From positions 41,320,250 through 41,384,249 of the forward strand of contig OZ020616.1 of NCBI GenBank assembly GCA_963971575.1: DNA of 64,000 nt. The letters are read 5' to 3'. Positions 10,086 through 20,796 of this stretch are shown in pieces. Source of the DNA: Liopterus haemorrhoidalis (taxonomy: Eukaryota > Arthropoda > Insecta > Coleoptera > Dytiscidae). Position numbers and translations under genes: made by a program. Each line of letters opens with the position of its first letter. The stretch's first letter is position 1. The notes below the pieces were generated by a model that worked only from the letters and a program-made list of their open reading frames with translations, had not been told where the DNA came from and ran no database searches.

Positions 10086-11366
10086 CGAGGGTGCGTTTTT
10101 ATATTCGCGGAATGGAGGGGTTGCTGAGGGGCCGGGCTTGGTAAATCAATCGTAACGTCTAGCTTGATGTCTTATTACTATATATACAGAACTGCATTAT
10201 TATTCAATCAGTAGTATTTGAGTTATTGTCATTTACACAAGTCAAAACGTGAAGAGATGTTCAACATGAGTAAAGTCGAACATTGTGCCGTTATAAAGTT
10301 CTTAACAAAACAAGGAAAACCAGTGCAAACCATTATAAAAGATATGTCAGCGGTTTACCAGGACCCTTGTCCTGGTAAAACCATGAAATATAAGTGACCT
10401 AACCTGTTTAAGCAACGCAGAGAATCCCTGGAAGACGATCCTCGCCCTGGACGTCTCATCGAGGTGACCACGCCAGAACTTGTGGAAAAAGTTGGAAATT
10501 TACTATTGGAAGATGCCCGTTTGAAAAAGAAACAACTTGTAGAAATGGATGGATTATCAAATACAACCATTTTTAAAGTTCTGCACGATCATTTCGGTAT
10601 GACAAAGGTCTGTGCAAGATGGGTCCCGAGAATGCTAACGCCGCCTCAAAAACAGGAACGAATAGCATGTTCACGAGCGTTTTTGAAGCTCTGCAGTGAA
10701 GACCAGGATGGAGTATTAAGTCGGATTGTTACAGGAGATAAAACGTGGGTTCATCACGATGAACTTGAATCCAAACAAGATTCAGTGCAATGGCACAAAA
10801 AAGGTACACCCCCGCCAAAGAAGTTTAAAGTGCAACAGTCAGCAGGAAAGCTCATTGCGACCATATTTTGGGACACTGAAGGAATCCTGCTCATCGACTA
10901 CAAAGAAAAGGGCGTCTCTAAAACGGGAGAATATTATGCCACACTTGTAGAACGATTAAGGGACTCCATCAAAGAAAAGAGAAGAGGAAAACTTGCAAAA
11001 GGTGTGCTGCTTTTGCACGACAACGCGCCCGTTCATCGAAGTCGAGTTGCACATACTGCCCTGCACAGGAATTAAATCATCCGCGCTACAGTCCAGACCT
11101 GGTCCCCAGCGATTACTATTTGTTCCCGAATATGAAGAAAGAACTTTCAGGAAAATTTTTCGTCCAATGATGAAGTAAAAGCTGCAGTTTCAGCGTATTT
11201 TGAAGACAAAAATGAATAATTTTTTTTCACTGATATAAATAAATTAATTACTAGATCTGATAAATGTATTAGAATTAAGAGAGAATACATTGAAAAAGAA
11301 AAATAATTCTTTGTTTTTATTTACCTTCCTTACCCCCCATTCCGCGAATATAAAAACGCACCTTCG
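10086..11366 (+). mobile_element. Full-length mariner element (1281 bp)
   Basis: Terminal inverted repeats of about 31 bp begin CGAGGGTGCGTTTTTATATT on the left, with the matching complement at the right end (one mismatch in the outermost bases). TA flanks the element at 10084-10085 and 11367-11368. The length is that of canonical mariners. The single gene fills most of the interior on the plus strand. Confidence 0.95.
10257..11306 (+). pseudogene. Mariner transposase (DD34D), nearly full length but broken
   Basis: The start ATG is at 10257 with a second in-frame ATG at 10266 (MSKVEH). The N-terminal HTH region runs through FKQRRESLEDDPRPGR; the linker contains RWVPRMLTPPQKQERIACS. The catalytic Asp residues are all kept: IVTGDKTWVHH (Glu after Asp changed to Lys), LLLHDNAPVH, and YSPDLVPSDYYLF. 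Lesions are a TGA at 10395-10397 replacing Trp of the YKW motif, a deletion/frameshift near 11070 after HTALHRN, a frameshift in the T-run near 11155, and a TAA near 11216. After that the frame resumes to TRSDKCIRIK and a natural stop. The longest uninterrupted piece is about 203 codons. The relatively few lesions suggest a fairly recent insertion. Confidence 0.92.
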
Positions 11367-11368
11367 TA

Positions 11369-12310
11369 AGTGTCATTTGTTATAGAATTCTATTATTAGT
11401 AATAAACTCATATTTATAAAACAAAATGCGGTAGCAGTTGTAATTAACGACAGAAATTTGACAGTTGCAGTTAGAGCCATGGTCACCAGGCGTCACTATT
11501 TCACTTCAGACAAATATTTCTTACGAAAATGTTAACAAAATCCGAGCAATCCGACTAATCTTGTGACGTCACCAGATCAATCTGAGCAATTTGGTGGATT
11601 AAATAAACGTAAAAGTCTAATATGATAGTAAATAGAGAAAAATTCTTTCAAATCTTCTCCTTTAAAACGAAATGTTTTTTTTTTTTAGTTGAATTGTAAA
11701 CCAAATAAACCGCTTCTCTACGTCACACAACAAACTTTGTTGATTACATTTAACCAAACAATTGTCCTGCAAACGTATTGTCCATTCTGTTTAATTATTA
11801 AGAGTTAGAAGAGGTCCGGATATAAACCACAGAATGTCCGATGCATGCTGAATGGTTAATACATGTGTAAACCATTGTTTTATACGTAAATAAGGCCCTA
11901 TACAGAAGTTATACTACCGACTCTGTAGGAACCGGAAGGGAGTCGACTTCATTATATATGTATGAGAGTTGTTTTATTGATAAATTTCACCACGAAAATC
12001 AATAGCGTGATTTGGATATTTTTAAATTTACTTACGTGCATCACGACAAAAAATATGGAAGTTTGGTTGATAGCTCACCTGGAAAAAAGAAATAAATATG
12101 TTAGTAATGACAAAATGTAAATATAGCTCTCGTTAAAATTAAGAATTCGTTAGTTTAACAGATTTCAGTCAGGCTTATTTCCGGCTGACCAGTTGTTTGC
12201 TTCTGCCCAGTGTTGAATTTTGCTTTGGTTTTCAGTTTTGTGCTACCTCCAAAAAATACAAAGAAACGATAATTTAATTTTGTGTAATATCAGTGGCGAG
12301 CCGACTGATA
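11369..12310. other. Spacer without recognised genes
   Basis: AT-rich. The first 230 bp may belong to the unidentified older repeat interrupted by the mariner (see the spacer before it). Nothing else is recognised. Confidence 0.4.
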
Positions 12311-12318
12311 ATATAAAT

Positions 12319-14028
12319 CAGGGCTGCCCAACCAGTTGATCGCGATCTACCGGTCGATCGCGGCGTGGTTGTAAGTAGATCTTTAGTTTCTCTTGCTTCC
12401 ATGTCCCCTGTAGCACATCCTGATTGGACCAACATTGGCTCTAATATTGCCCGATTATTGGCAAGGATAGAAGGGTAAACGTTGTATGTAAAAGTTACAC
12501 AAGAGATTCTTATTTTTTAAATAAATTCAGGACCACCTTAACACATTCATTGCTATGGGGTGACCGGCAAAGAAATTTAAATCAAAACTATTGACGATAA
12601 AACGCGCGAAAAGTAACTGTCCGCACAATCGCTCACGTTTTCTTGAGTGGGATAAATGACTGGCAAGATGATAGCCTGGCGCAATGTAATGTCTAATTTT
12701 CTTAAATTTTCCGTAACGAAGACCGGTGATCGCACATCAAAAAACCACTAATTTATAAAAATACACCGAATAAAAACCTTATCTTAACATATTCTAACCA
12801 GCAAAACTTAAAAACAAAGAACCATTTTCTAATCAACTTGACCGGGTTAAAAGTGCAGCCTTAGAGGGCCTATGAAGAATCTTCATAAACATTTTTTTTG
12901 TTAATTTCGTTTGCGTATTAGGTTTTATTTTACATGAAAACAGCTTTAAAATTGCAATATGTAATGAAATTTTTCAAAATCTTCTTCCCGAGGGAGGCAC
13001 TACATATCCCCCCTTCAGTGGCCGGCTACGGATTCTGGTCGATCGTGATAACAAGGTATATAAAAAAATTGATGTGAAGTGTGAATATTCACACATTTCA
13101 GGGTTTCGCAGGTATATAATAAGTGAAGACGGTATGCTGAGTGTGTAGGACAAATTTTACTTTGTAGTAATCACGGCAAAATGAACGATATTTTTAAAAT
13201 AATTTATCGTCTGTTAATCATATAATAAGATAATTATTAAATTTACGCTCTTAAAAATTAAATACAACATTTGTCAAAATATAACTAGAATTTTGACAAA
13301 ATAATTTCAACATAATAAAAATGCAAAAAAAAAACAGAAAAAATAAAATTCACTCAGTACTCGAACTCGAAACCCTTCGTTTACCAGCGAGTTTTAGCTT
13401 ACGACACCAGTGCTCTAACCAATAACGCCATCGTACGCCTTGCATGTGAGTGTCTTACATTGGTATAACTTTTGTACTTTGTGAACCAAAAACCACAAAA
13501 AATGCGTTATTTTCCGAAAACATAATCTGATCAAAAATTCCTGTTGTACTATTTCGGTTCACACCAATATACATTACTTAGAATTTTTTTAGATTTTTAG
13601 TTTAAACCATCTGGGCTACAGGGTGTGGGACAAATTTTTTTTGCACAATTTTGGCAAAAATCGCATCAAAATAATTTATTTTTCAAAAATAAAAATTTGA
13701 TCGTTAATCCACGTACTAAGGGCTTTCATTTGATACCCTACTCATAATTTAAAAAAAATATTTTTGTTTTCGATGACCACATATTTGTTTATATTTTTAG
13801 GGGGGTATGTTTTTTAGATATTTTAGTATTTTTCCTATGTGCGGGTCAAAGAGTTGTATAAGCATGCCAAATTTCAACTCTCTAGGTTTAGCCGTTTGAC
13901 TACAATTTTTACCGAACAGACAGACAGACAGACAGACAGACGACAAAATGACGGTATAAGGGTTTTTTGGTCATACCTACAAAACCCTAAAAAGTAGATC
14001 CCAAATACAAAAAGGTTGAACAGCCCTG
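12319..14028. mobile_element. Non-autonomous hAT element (1710 bp) with nested R-II
   Basis: The ends read CAGGGCTGCCCAACC on the left and CAGGGCTGTTCAACC (complement) on the right. They are flanked by a perfect 8-bp duplication ATATAAAT (12311-12318 and 14029-14036), as expected for hAT insertion. The left subterminal region has GATCGCGATCTACC and CGGTCGATCGCGG blocks; the right has GTAGATCCC. No hAT transposase coding is visible. Positions 13064-13995 are an R-II repeat that accounts for over half the length, so the original element was probably about 780 bp. Confidence 0.92.
13064..13995 (+). repeat. Dispersed repeat R-II, copy a
   Basis: The left end contains the palindrome TGTGAATATTCACA followed by CAGGGTTTCGCAGGTAT; the right end is ATACCTACAAAACCCT, giving imperfect subterminal inverted repeats. 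In between are a minus-strand tRNA-like block (13350-13445), an AATCTGATCAAAAATTCCTG block, GGGCTTTCATTTGATACC, and a short (CAGA)n array at 13916-13942. The second long copy is 54366-55372, inverted. Partial copies lie at 31170-31500, 33903-33945, 35290-36062 and 60195-60720. There is no protein coding. The class is unknown; the tRNA-like block could be an internal pol III promoter or a captured SINE. Confidence 0.85.
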
Positions 14029-14036
14029 ATATAAAT

Positions 14037-14755
14037 GAACGTCACGGTTGAGTGATTAATTTACTTTATTTGTACTCTGTACATCCTTCAAATTCAAGGC
14101 CTCCCACATAATGAATTTCCAAGACTTGCGAGCGGATCAAGTCTGAAAACCCCTCCCCAAGTCCGCTAACTGGTTGCATTTATTCTTAGGAAGAGTTAGG
14201 AGGTATTCAATTAAACTCAACATTTTAACTAACCTACTTTAATTACGATACTTACAGTTATGTTGCTAACCTCATTACTCTTAAAACTTCAACTCTCTCA
14301 AACATGTCTTAACCTTATGACGGTTTAAACTCAGAAAAACTACCCTGAGAGGCTTACATCGCCCAACTATAAAACATAATTTCACACCCCGGTCATCCAG
14401 ATGAGAGTTATTAGTCATAAATTAAATAGTATAATCTCCCAGAAAAGTAACCAAAATAAATATTTATTTTAAAGAGAGTGATTAATAGTTTCTAATCTAT
14501 TAATTAAAAGAGTTGTCATCTGTTTAAGAATTTACATTTCTCTTCTCATGTGAACTTTAAAAAGGTCTCAAGTAACAGTAATAAACATGTCTGCCCTTAA
14601 GTGTCCTTTTAAAAAATAGATTATTTTTTATCATTTAACATTTTAAATATTTTACTGTAATTGGATGCTTATATTGAATTAAATTATGAAATTTTATTTC
14701 TTATATTACACAATACCAAAATTACCTCCCTTACAGAACAATTAATCAACGCAAT
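14037..14755. other. Spacer without recognised genes
   Basis: AT-rich with no inverted ends, protein similarity or tandem repeat that I can identify. Confidence 0.4.
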
Positions 14756-14759
14756 ATAT

Positions 14760-15391
14760 TGTCACGGGGTGAATTCAAGAACGGAATCTTTTGCATAAAA
14801 TTTATTATGTAATATTAATTTACATCAGAATACAATTATTTGTCAGAATGGCTGCTGACGTTGTCCGTTAGAAGCTGATGCAAGTCTCGTTCTTGTCCCG
14901 GCTTCTCCAGGATCAGTCGAACCACCCCAGGTATCTGCACGAGGCGAACACGTGGAGAAGCCCTGTAGACGACACTCATATCTCGGGTTGGCGACTTCAA
15001 AAGTTCGGCTGGTCCTTGGGCAACATGCTCACAAAAATTACTACTGCTTGACTACCAAGAAAGACTAACTTGAATGACCAACCAACTCTATTTCCTAAGA
15101 CCATTTTATAACTGTTAACCAGGACACTATGACGTCAGGTCCTACCTCAATTTTTTTGGAAACATTATTCATTTGTGTAATTGTTGGCAGCAATTAAGGA
15201 CCATAGTCAGCACAATTGAATAATGTTTATCAACACATTAGAATGTAGTTCAAAACTTATGTTGACAAACACGCAACACTCTGCACATTCTTTAATTCTC
15301 AAAACCGTATGTAAGCAACCGTGACCTACACCGCCTAAAGGCCGCTCAAGGAATTGGGACATTAGAACACAATTATACCATAATTGTGTCA
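14760..15391 (-). mobile_element. Solo LTR, family LTR-1, copy B (632 bp)
   Basis: Inverted relative to copy A at 7953-8602, and clearly homologous along its length. It shares the terminal GTGACA/TGTCAC, the TATA-like block, the CTTCTCCACGTG and GGAGAAGCCGGGACAAGAACG blocks, and an AATAAA upstream of the end. The outermost base pair is altered on one side (TGACAC in place of TGTCAC). The flanking 4-bp duplication is again ATAT (14756-14759 and 15392-15395). No internal retrotransposon sequence is adjacent. Confidence 0.88.
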
Positions 15392-15475
15392 ATATTCGTT
15401 ACAATATTAGGGATCGGGAAAGAAATCCATTATTTATAGTAAAATTTTTTTATCCGGAATGTTTATTATGTATAA

Positions 15476-15601
15476 TTACAAAATATAATTTCCATAATTA
15501 TTTATTACGGCTTCCCAATGTTGTACTAACTTTTCAATATCCTCTCTTTAGAAGTTTTCTGGTTTTGACTTACAATAGCTGATTAGGTAATTTTCTACAT
15601 C
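15476..15601 (-). pseudogene. Mariner transposase C-terminal relic
   Basis: On the minus strand the frame reads DVENYLISYCKSKPENF, stop, then REDIEKLVQHWEAVINNYG and NYIL before the natural stop. This corresponds to the mariner C-terminus (FYxxGIExLVxRWxxVIxNxGxY). A related piece on the plus strand at 17205-17290 begins DVENHLISYFKSKPEDF, so both come from the same family. There is no catalytic domain in this fragment. Confidence 0.75.
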
Positions 15602-17011
15602 GGTAATTTTTCGAAATTTTTTATCTCTGAATGTATGTTCCATAGAGATAAACTAGGGGCCTCAGCCCGGCTACGCCGGGCTTCTCCCCCTACGCTGACA
15701 AAACTCGTCACTTCGCGACTCGTTTTAATATAATAAGGGATTTTGCCGCAATGTCGATTATAACACTCGGGAAGTTCTAATCTATACATACAATGTTCAA
15801 AGGATTATCCAAATCAGTTAATTAATTTACGTTTGTACCATTTAAACGTAACAATAATATTTTATTACACTATAAAGAATACATGGATTCTGAATAAAAT
15901 AGAGAAAAATTAATAAAATAGTTAAATATTATTGCATATGATTCACTATTAATTATGTCACTTGGAAATTTAGAAAAACTTTTGGGTAACACTGATAGAT
16001 GTGAAATTTGCGGATTTTCGTTGTAATAATATATTCGTTGTAGTATTATTTTACGTTATTAAATTTAGTATTTTGTCTAACTATTTAAAAAGGTATTTAT
16101 AATTTTCAGTTTTTTTGAAACTAATTTGGTTTACATGTAAATATATTATAGTCGTTTTTTAATTTATTTAATTACTATAATTTCACCTATACTTGTTATA
16201 ATTCAGTAATGCGAAGGAATTGCCTCCTAAATTTGAAAGTCGGTAGTTGTTTCGTTGTTCGTGAGAGGCGCTGATGAATACTTTTATCATAATTTTTAAG
16301 TTTTTTTGTAATAAGTCTTAAAATTAGCATTTTTACTGCAAAAAAAAAAACAGCGGAAGACCTTCATGATGATAAAAAAACACTTTCATCCTATAGTAAT
16401 CTTTTATATAAAGAAATAAGATATTAAAATGACATCTGGGTATTTTATACTTCCAGATTTAACACAATTAAAATTACGCGATTACTAAATATCGAATATT
16501 ATTCTGTCTTATCTATCCTCCTAATACACTCTACTTTATACTTTCGTTAATATAGTTAGTAAAATAGTTAATAACATACAGTTTCCAGAATTAAAATAAC
16601 AAAACTGCTTAACACATCTATCCTCACCCTGAAAACTTATTTGAACGTATTCTACAGATAGGTTTAACATTTAAAACGTTCGAACGACCCTTAAAATATA
16701 TTTTGATAACTCAAAACTGATTCTTACTTTCTTAATTCTTACTTTCTATTCCGTTTAATAGCATTTTTAACTGAAGACAATTTTCTGATCAGCAAAAGTT
16801 TTCAAAATTTATGAAAATGTGTTAAAACCTTAAAAAACTGCATTATCTTTATCAACTCTTATGTATTTTTTACACATTTCATCAATTTTATAAATAAAAT
16901 ACCTTCAACTATAGTTTTTCAATTCAGTTTTGGTCTGAAATCGCCTAGTTGAAGTTGAATAGAACATACATACCAACACTTGTACAATATAATAGTAGAT
17001 AGGTGAAAAAT
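15602..17011. other. AT-rich stretch with one GC-rich hairpin
   Basis: At 15664-15682 there is a perfect 7-bp hairpin, AGCCCGG with loop CTACG and CCGGGCT, followed by a pyrimidine-rich tract and CGTCACTTCGCGACTCG. It stands out from the AT-rich surroundings and may be the end of an unidentified element. The rest has no recognised gene, only short A/T homopolymers. Confidence 0.4.
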
Positions 17012-17162
17012 GGAAGGTGCGAGATTGAATGAATACGGTAGGTGTAGAATAATTTCCCAGTTTAAGTCTTGAATTTTTTCGCGGGTTATTTTTGCTGAGT
17101 GAGGATGTGCATTGTCATGAAAAATAATTCCTTTTCGGTTTAATAAATTGAAACGTTTTTCT
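17012..17162 (-). pseudogene. Mariner transposase catalytic-region relic
   Basis: On the minus strand: KRFNLLNRKGIIFHDNAHPH, then SAKITREKIQDLNWEIILH and LPYSFNLAPSIFHLS. The HDNA motif with the second catalytic Asp is intact, but the third motif (SPDLAPSDYHLF in the family) has lost its Asp to Ile, and the preceding PD is FN. It abuts a plus-strand C-terminal piece of the same kind of protein, so the locus is rearranged by inversion or by two insertions. Confidence 0.78.
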
Positions 17163-17204
17163 TAAGTTTCTGATTTAGTGCCAACAATTAGAGAGATCAG
17201 ATTT

Positions 17205-17290
17205 GATGTAGAAAATCACCTGATTAGTTATTTTAAGTCAAAACCAGAAGACTTCTAGAAATAGGGTATCGAAGACTTAATTATAAATGG
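17205..17290 (+). pseudogene. Mariner transposase C-terminal relic, plus strand
   Basis: Reads DVENHLISYFKSKPEDF, stop, K, stop, GIEDL, matching the FYxxGIExL region of mariner transposases and the minus-strand relic at 15476-15601. It is in the opposite orientation to the catalytic piece at 17012-17162, only about 40 bp away. Confidence 0.65.
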
Positions 17291-17351
17291 AAAATCCGCA
17301 ATTACAAAGATATCCGAGAACTGTAGTTTAGACTGAGCATCACACAAGAAC

Positions 17352-17523
17352 TGCGCGGTAGATGATTACAGTGGATAAAACACGTGGTGAGGATGAGGGA
17401 AGACAAAATGGTAAGAAGGATATGGGTGGGAATATTGAACACCCGTCGACCAATGGAAGGACCTCGCAAGAAATGGAGATATCAGCTAACCGAAGATCTA
17501 ACAAGTATTGGTATATAGGACTC
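17352..17523 (+). pseudogene. LINE reverse transcriptase, C-terminal tail
   Basis: After an upstream stop, the frame reads LQWIKHVVRMREDKMVRRIW, then RRPMEGPRKKWRYQLTEDL and TSIGI before a stop. The W-x-GHV-x-RM ... GRPRKRW ... DL pattern is typical of the region after the RT domain in Jockey/CR1/RTE-type elements. No palm motifs lie upstream, so the copy is strongly 5'-truncated. A CCACCCC-containing sequence after the stop is probably its 3' untranslated region. Confidence 0.72.
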
Positions 17524-17529
17524 ACGGAA

Positions 17530-19133
17530 AGATCAAGATGGAGGTCTTATCTAGATTGGAGGTGAGTGAGGCTAAAAGTCCACCCCACTGACAGTAATCA
17601 AATGAAAAAGAATAGTAATCCTACTAAAATATTAGTAAATATCAGTTACTTCAACAGTTCCCGCTGACTACACAGAATAGGACATCACCATTTTATACTA
17701 AATATTCCAAGATGTATTTGACACTTTCAGCATTTTTCTTTCAGTCTATATTAACATGTTTTGTTTATCATTCTTTAGTCTTAACTGGAATCTTGTACTG
17801 TAACCATTTAATTTTGTTAATGACGTAGATAAAACTTTTTAAAAACTGACTAAGTACATTTGGACAGTTCTTTCATCTTTAATTAGATACTATTAGAGCC
17901 TATTATTGTTCATTTAGTTTGCATTATAAATTAATTGTGTGCATTTTTTACCCCGTTTGGTGTTAACTGAAAAAGTTGAAAATTTCTGGCTTAGAGACAT
18001 ATGAAAATTTTTATCAAGATCCTTTGCTAGGATACTGATCAACTGGCAACAATACCATTAACAGCGTTAGTCCTTTTGTTTGTATCACGCTGTTATTTCA
18101 ACGCAGTGGTAATCCTTAACAAAACCGTTACGTTTAGTCAGAGTCCGAGGGCTGTTATGCGGTTATAGAGCTGGCGATTTAGGCCTAATCCGTCCACTAA
18201 ACTGAGTAGCAAGTATACCAGAATCCTAAAAAAAAACCTCAGCTCCCTTTCGTTTAGTATTAACGGATTAATTTTTCATGTGCCCATCTAGGTAGTAGCA
18301 TTTCTCTCGATCGATGTTGGTTAGAGAGAACCGTTCGGCGGTGGTGACGGCGGCGAGAGGCGGCAGAGAGAGGTGGCTGGGTAACGCAAATGTCCCGGAA
18401 ACCACTACTATAAATTACCGATTCCCTTTACCTTTGCGAGTGCATCTCTGTTTCCGCATTCCACTATCGCACAAAAAATATTACCTACTTTATTCAACAA
18501 TACACTAAATAAAATTGAATTTTTAAATGATTTTAGTTAAAAACTCTAAAATATACTTTTTAAATTAAAATATAAAAATATACTGTAACTACATTTTGAA
18601 TATCACATAATATACAGTGATTCAACTCAATGTAAAAAGAAAAGAAAAAATAATAGAGAACTGCGAACATCCATCAATTGTCTAATAACAAAAGAAAATA
18701 TACCACCAATACACCATTCAACAGAGTTAAAAAACAGTAGCCCCATCACAAAAATACACGTGCGTTCCTTATTAAATGTATCCTCGCTGACCACCTCACT
18801 ATTCTCGTCTGTAATCGAAGGCGCTACACGATTGCAATAACAAATTGCAATCTGCTTATTTTCATTTTTCTTATGATATCACGCAGGAAATAAAAGACAT
18901 ATGGTAACAGTAACAGATGGTAATGCGAATAAAATCCATTGGGACATATTTTGCCCAGTGAGAAGACTTTACAAAAAACGAAGCATATTCTAAAAGATAA
19001 AATAATGAGTTTTGATATGCAAAATAATGGTGAAAGTGCTGGACTAACGTATTTCTGCGCTAGAGGCAAAGTATCACTGCCTCCCTCATACACACAATTA
19101 TATATTATACAGTTCTTCACTAAATATCTCCAC
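17530..19133. other. Spacer with a short GC-rich island
   Basis: Mostly AT-rich without recognised features. A GC-rich patch at 18314-18480 (GGCGGTGGTGACGGCGGCGAG) contains a short open frame of about 64 codons that I do not recognise, followed by a TATAAATTA-like word. I cannot say whether it is a promoter, an untranslated exon or a repeat. Confidence 0.35.
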
Positions 19134-19400
19134 TAGAGTTCAATCAGTTGTCTAACTCTACTCCGAAGCTGACTTATTGACGACCTTGACTATCTCGCTG
19201 AACTGACTCAATTGATTAAATAAGTTTGACTCGATTAATTATTCTTAATGAATCTCTTAGCTTTACTGTCTGAATAATACTACTCCTTTAGAGTCATGTT
19301 GCGCGTCTTATATTATAAACCTTGAAAAATAGGTTTCAAGAACTTTCGGATAACTCAATGTTCAAGGTTCGCCGCCCCTTTCAAGGCTACTGTATTCTTT
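19134..19400 (+). repeat. Dispersed repeat R-III, copy 1
   Basis: Shares CTGACTTATTGACGACCTTG, then CTGAACTGACTCAATTGATT and TGACTCGATTAATT, with related copies at 29345-29560 and 51243-51380. The 3' parts diverge. No coding capacity. It could be an LTR or an untranslated region; the boundaries are approximate. Confidence 0.6.
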
Positions 19401-19592
19401 GGCACGGCCGTATTTTAACAATATTATACCATCAGCGCTTTGTGGACTATTATAGCAAGAGAACACGAGCGGCTTTTAACCGCTAAACAAATGCTGTATG
19501 TTAGCCACCTTGAATAGATCTCATTATCTACAATAAATATGATAACATGGGTTTTTTAGTCGCAGCGGCTTATTACTCGTAAATGTTATTTA

Positions 19593-19927
19593 CAGTGAAC
19601 CCTCTATCAAACGGACCCTGATTTAACGGACTTTGGATGTAACGGACAAAATTTTCAGATCTCAAAAATCAATTTTTTTGAAATTATTTATTGAAATTTT
19701 GGAAATTATTCTTACCAAACAACAATCTTCGAAAATGCAATTAAAACTGGACGCATTCTTCAAGCCAATTAAACAAAAATCTCCTCAACCTAACACGTCG
19801 TAATTTAATTTATGTACTTTTAATTTAATACATATAGACACCATTTTCGGATATTCGGATTTAACGGACAATCGCATTTAACGGACACCCCTTCCCCCGA
19901 GTAGTCCGTTAGATCGAGGGTTTACTG
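19593..19927 (+). mobile_element. Tigger/pogo-type MITE (335 bp)
   Basis: The ends read CAGTGAACCCTCTATCAAAC on the left and CAGTAAACCCTCGATCTAAC (complement) on the right, flanked by TA (19591-19592 and 19928-19929). CATTTAACGGACA and ATTTAACGGAC words near both ends fit subterminal binding sites. The interior keeps the last codons of a transposase (separate entry). It is therefore an internal-deletion derivative of a larger autonomous element, not an unrelated hitchhiker. Confidence 0.9.
19735..19803 (+). pseudogene. Tigger transposase C-terminus with PIP-box motif
   Basis: The frame reads MQLKLDAFFKPIKQK followed by SPQPNTS and a stop. The segment QLKLDAFF fits the PCNA-interacting peptide consensus Q-x-x-[LIM]-x-x-[FY]-[FY] exactly, followed by K/P residues that favour binding. 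A PCNA-binding C-terminus is known from the Drosophila pogo transposase. Only the end of the gene remains, so the initial Met is internal, not a start. The DNA-binding and catalytic domains are deleted. Confidence 0.7.
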
Positions 19928-19929
19928 TA

Positions 19930-20796
19930 TTTATTTTACATCGGCCTATTTCTGCAACGAGGCTAATCGCCGATGCCAGGGGGCGAGCTCCTACACCTGG
20001 ATGAGTGGTGAATGATTGTGAAATGAGAGTAATGTAAACATATTATTCTCGCCCGAATTACCGACCGCACAATCCAGACTGTTTTCACCAATCAAAACTG
20101 CTGGACTTAATGCCCTTGGCCACTCCGTTGGCTACTCGTAAATGTCACATGGTTAATTTTCTTAGTGGCGAGGTTGCGTATTTTTGAATAAAAGAATTGT
20201 AAACAAATATAGGCACGTAAACACGTATTAAATAAACAGTTCTTTTTATAATTTATTGAACTGTGCTTCATCCACGTTAGTCGTCATGGAAAGTTCTTTT
20301 ATTTTTCCAACCTTCGCTACTATGGCGATTGATCTGGATCTATTTTTCTTTATAATTTGCTTAATGAGGATGGAGTGATAAAAAATAACACCAAAATCCC
20401 TATCCAATCCTAGCCTCTAGACTCCTAGCTGCAGAAGCAAAGTCGCTAACTCTGCAATATTGAGGCCGGCCATAGAGAGCTTAGAACGCTCTCATTCGAT
20501 TTATTATTATTTAATTAACTGAAGTAGGAAAAAGCATTATTTAAGAAGAATTATGTACACAGGAATCATCCTCAATGCAAAAACAATAACTTGAATAGGT
20601 TGAACTAATCTTAGACAACTGGATAGATATGGAAGACATGGAAAACTATTCTCGTATGTAATATTCAAATGTAACATGGACAACAAGTTGTCAAATGTAA
20701 TTTAACACACACGAAAAAGTTTTTGAGATAAGCACTTCTTGCTTGAGATAAGTCATCTTTAATTTACAAAATTCACTTGGCTGGTTAAATGATATT
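19930..20796. other. Spacer without recognised genes
   Basis: No protein similarity, inverted repeat pair or tandem array recognised between the Tigger MITE and the next transposon. Confidence 0.4.
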
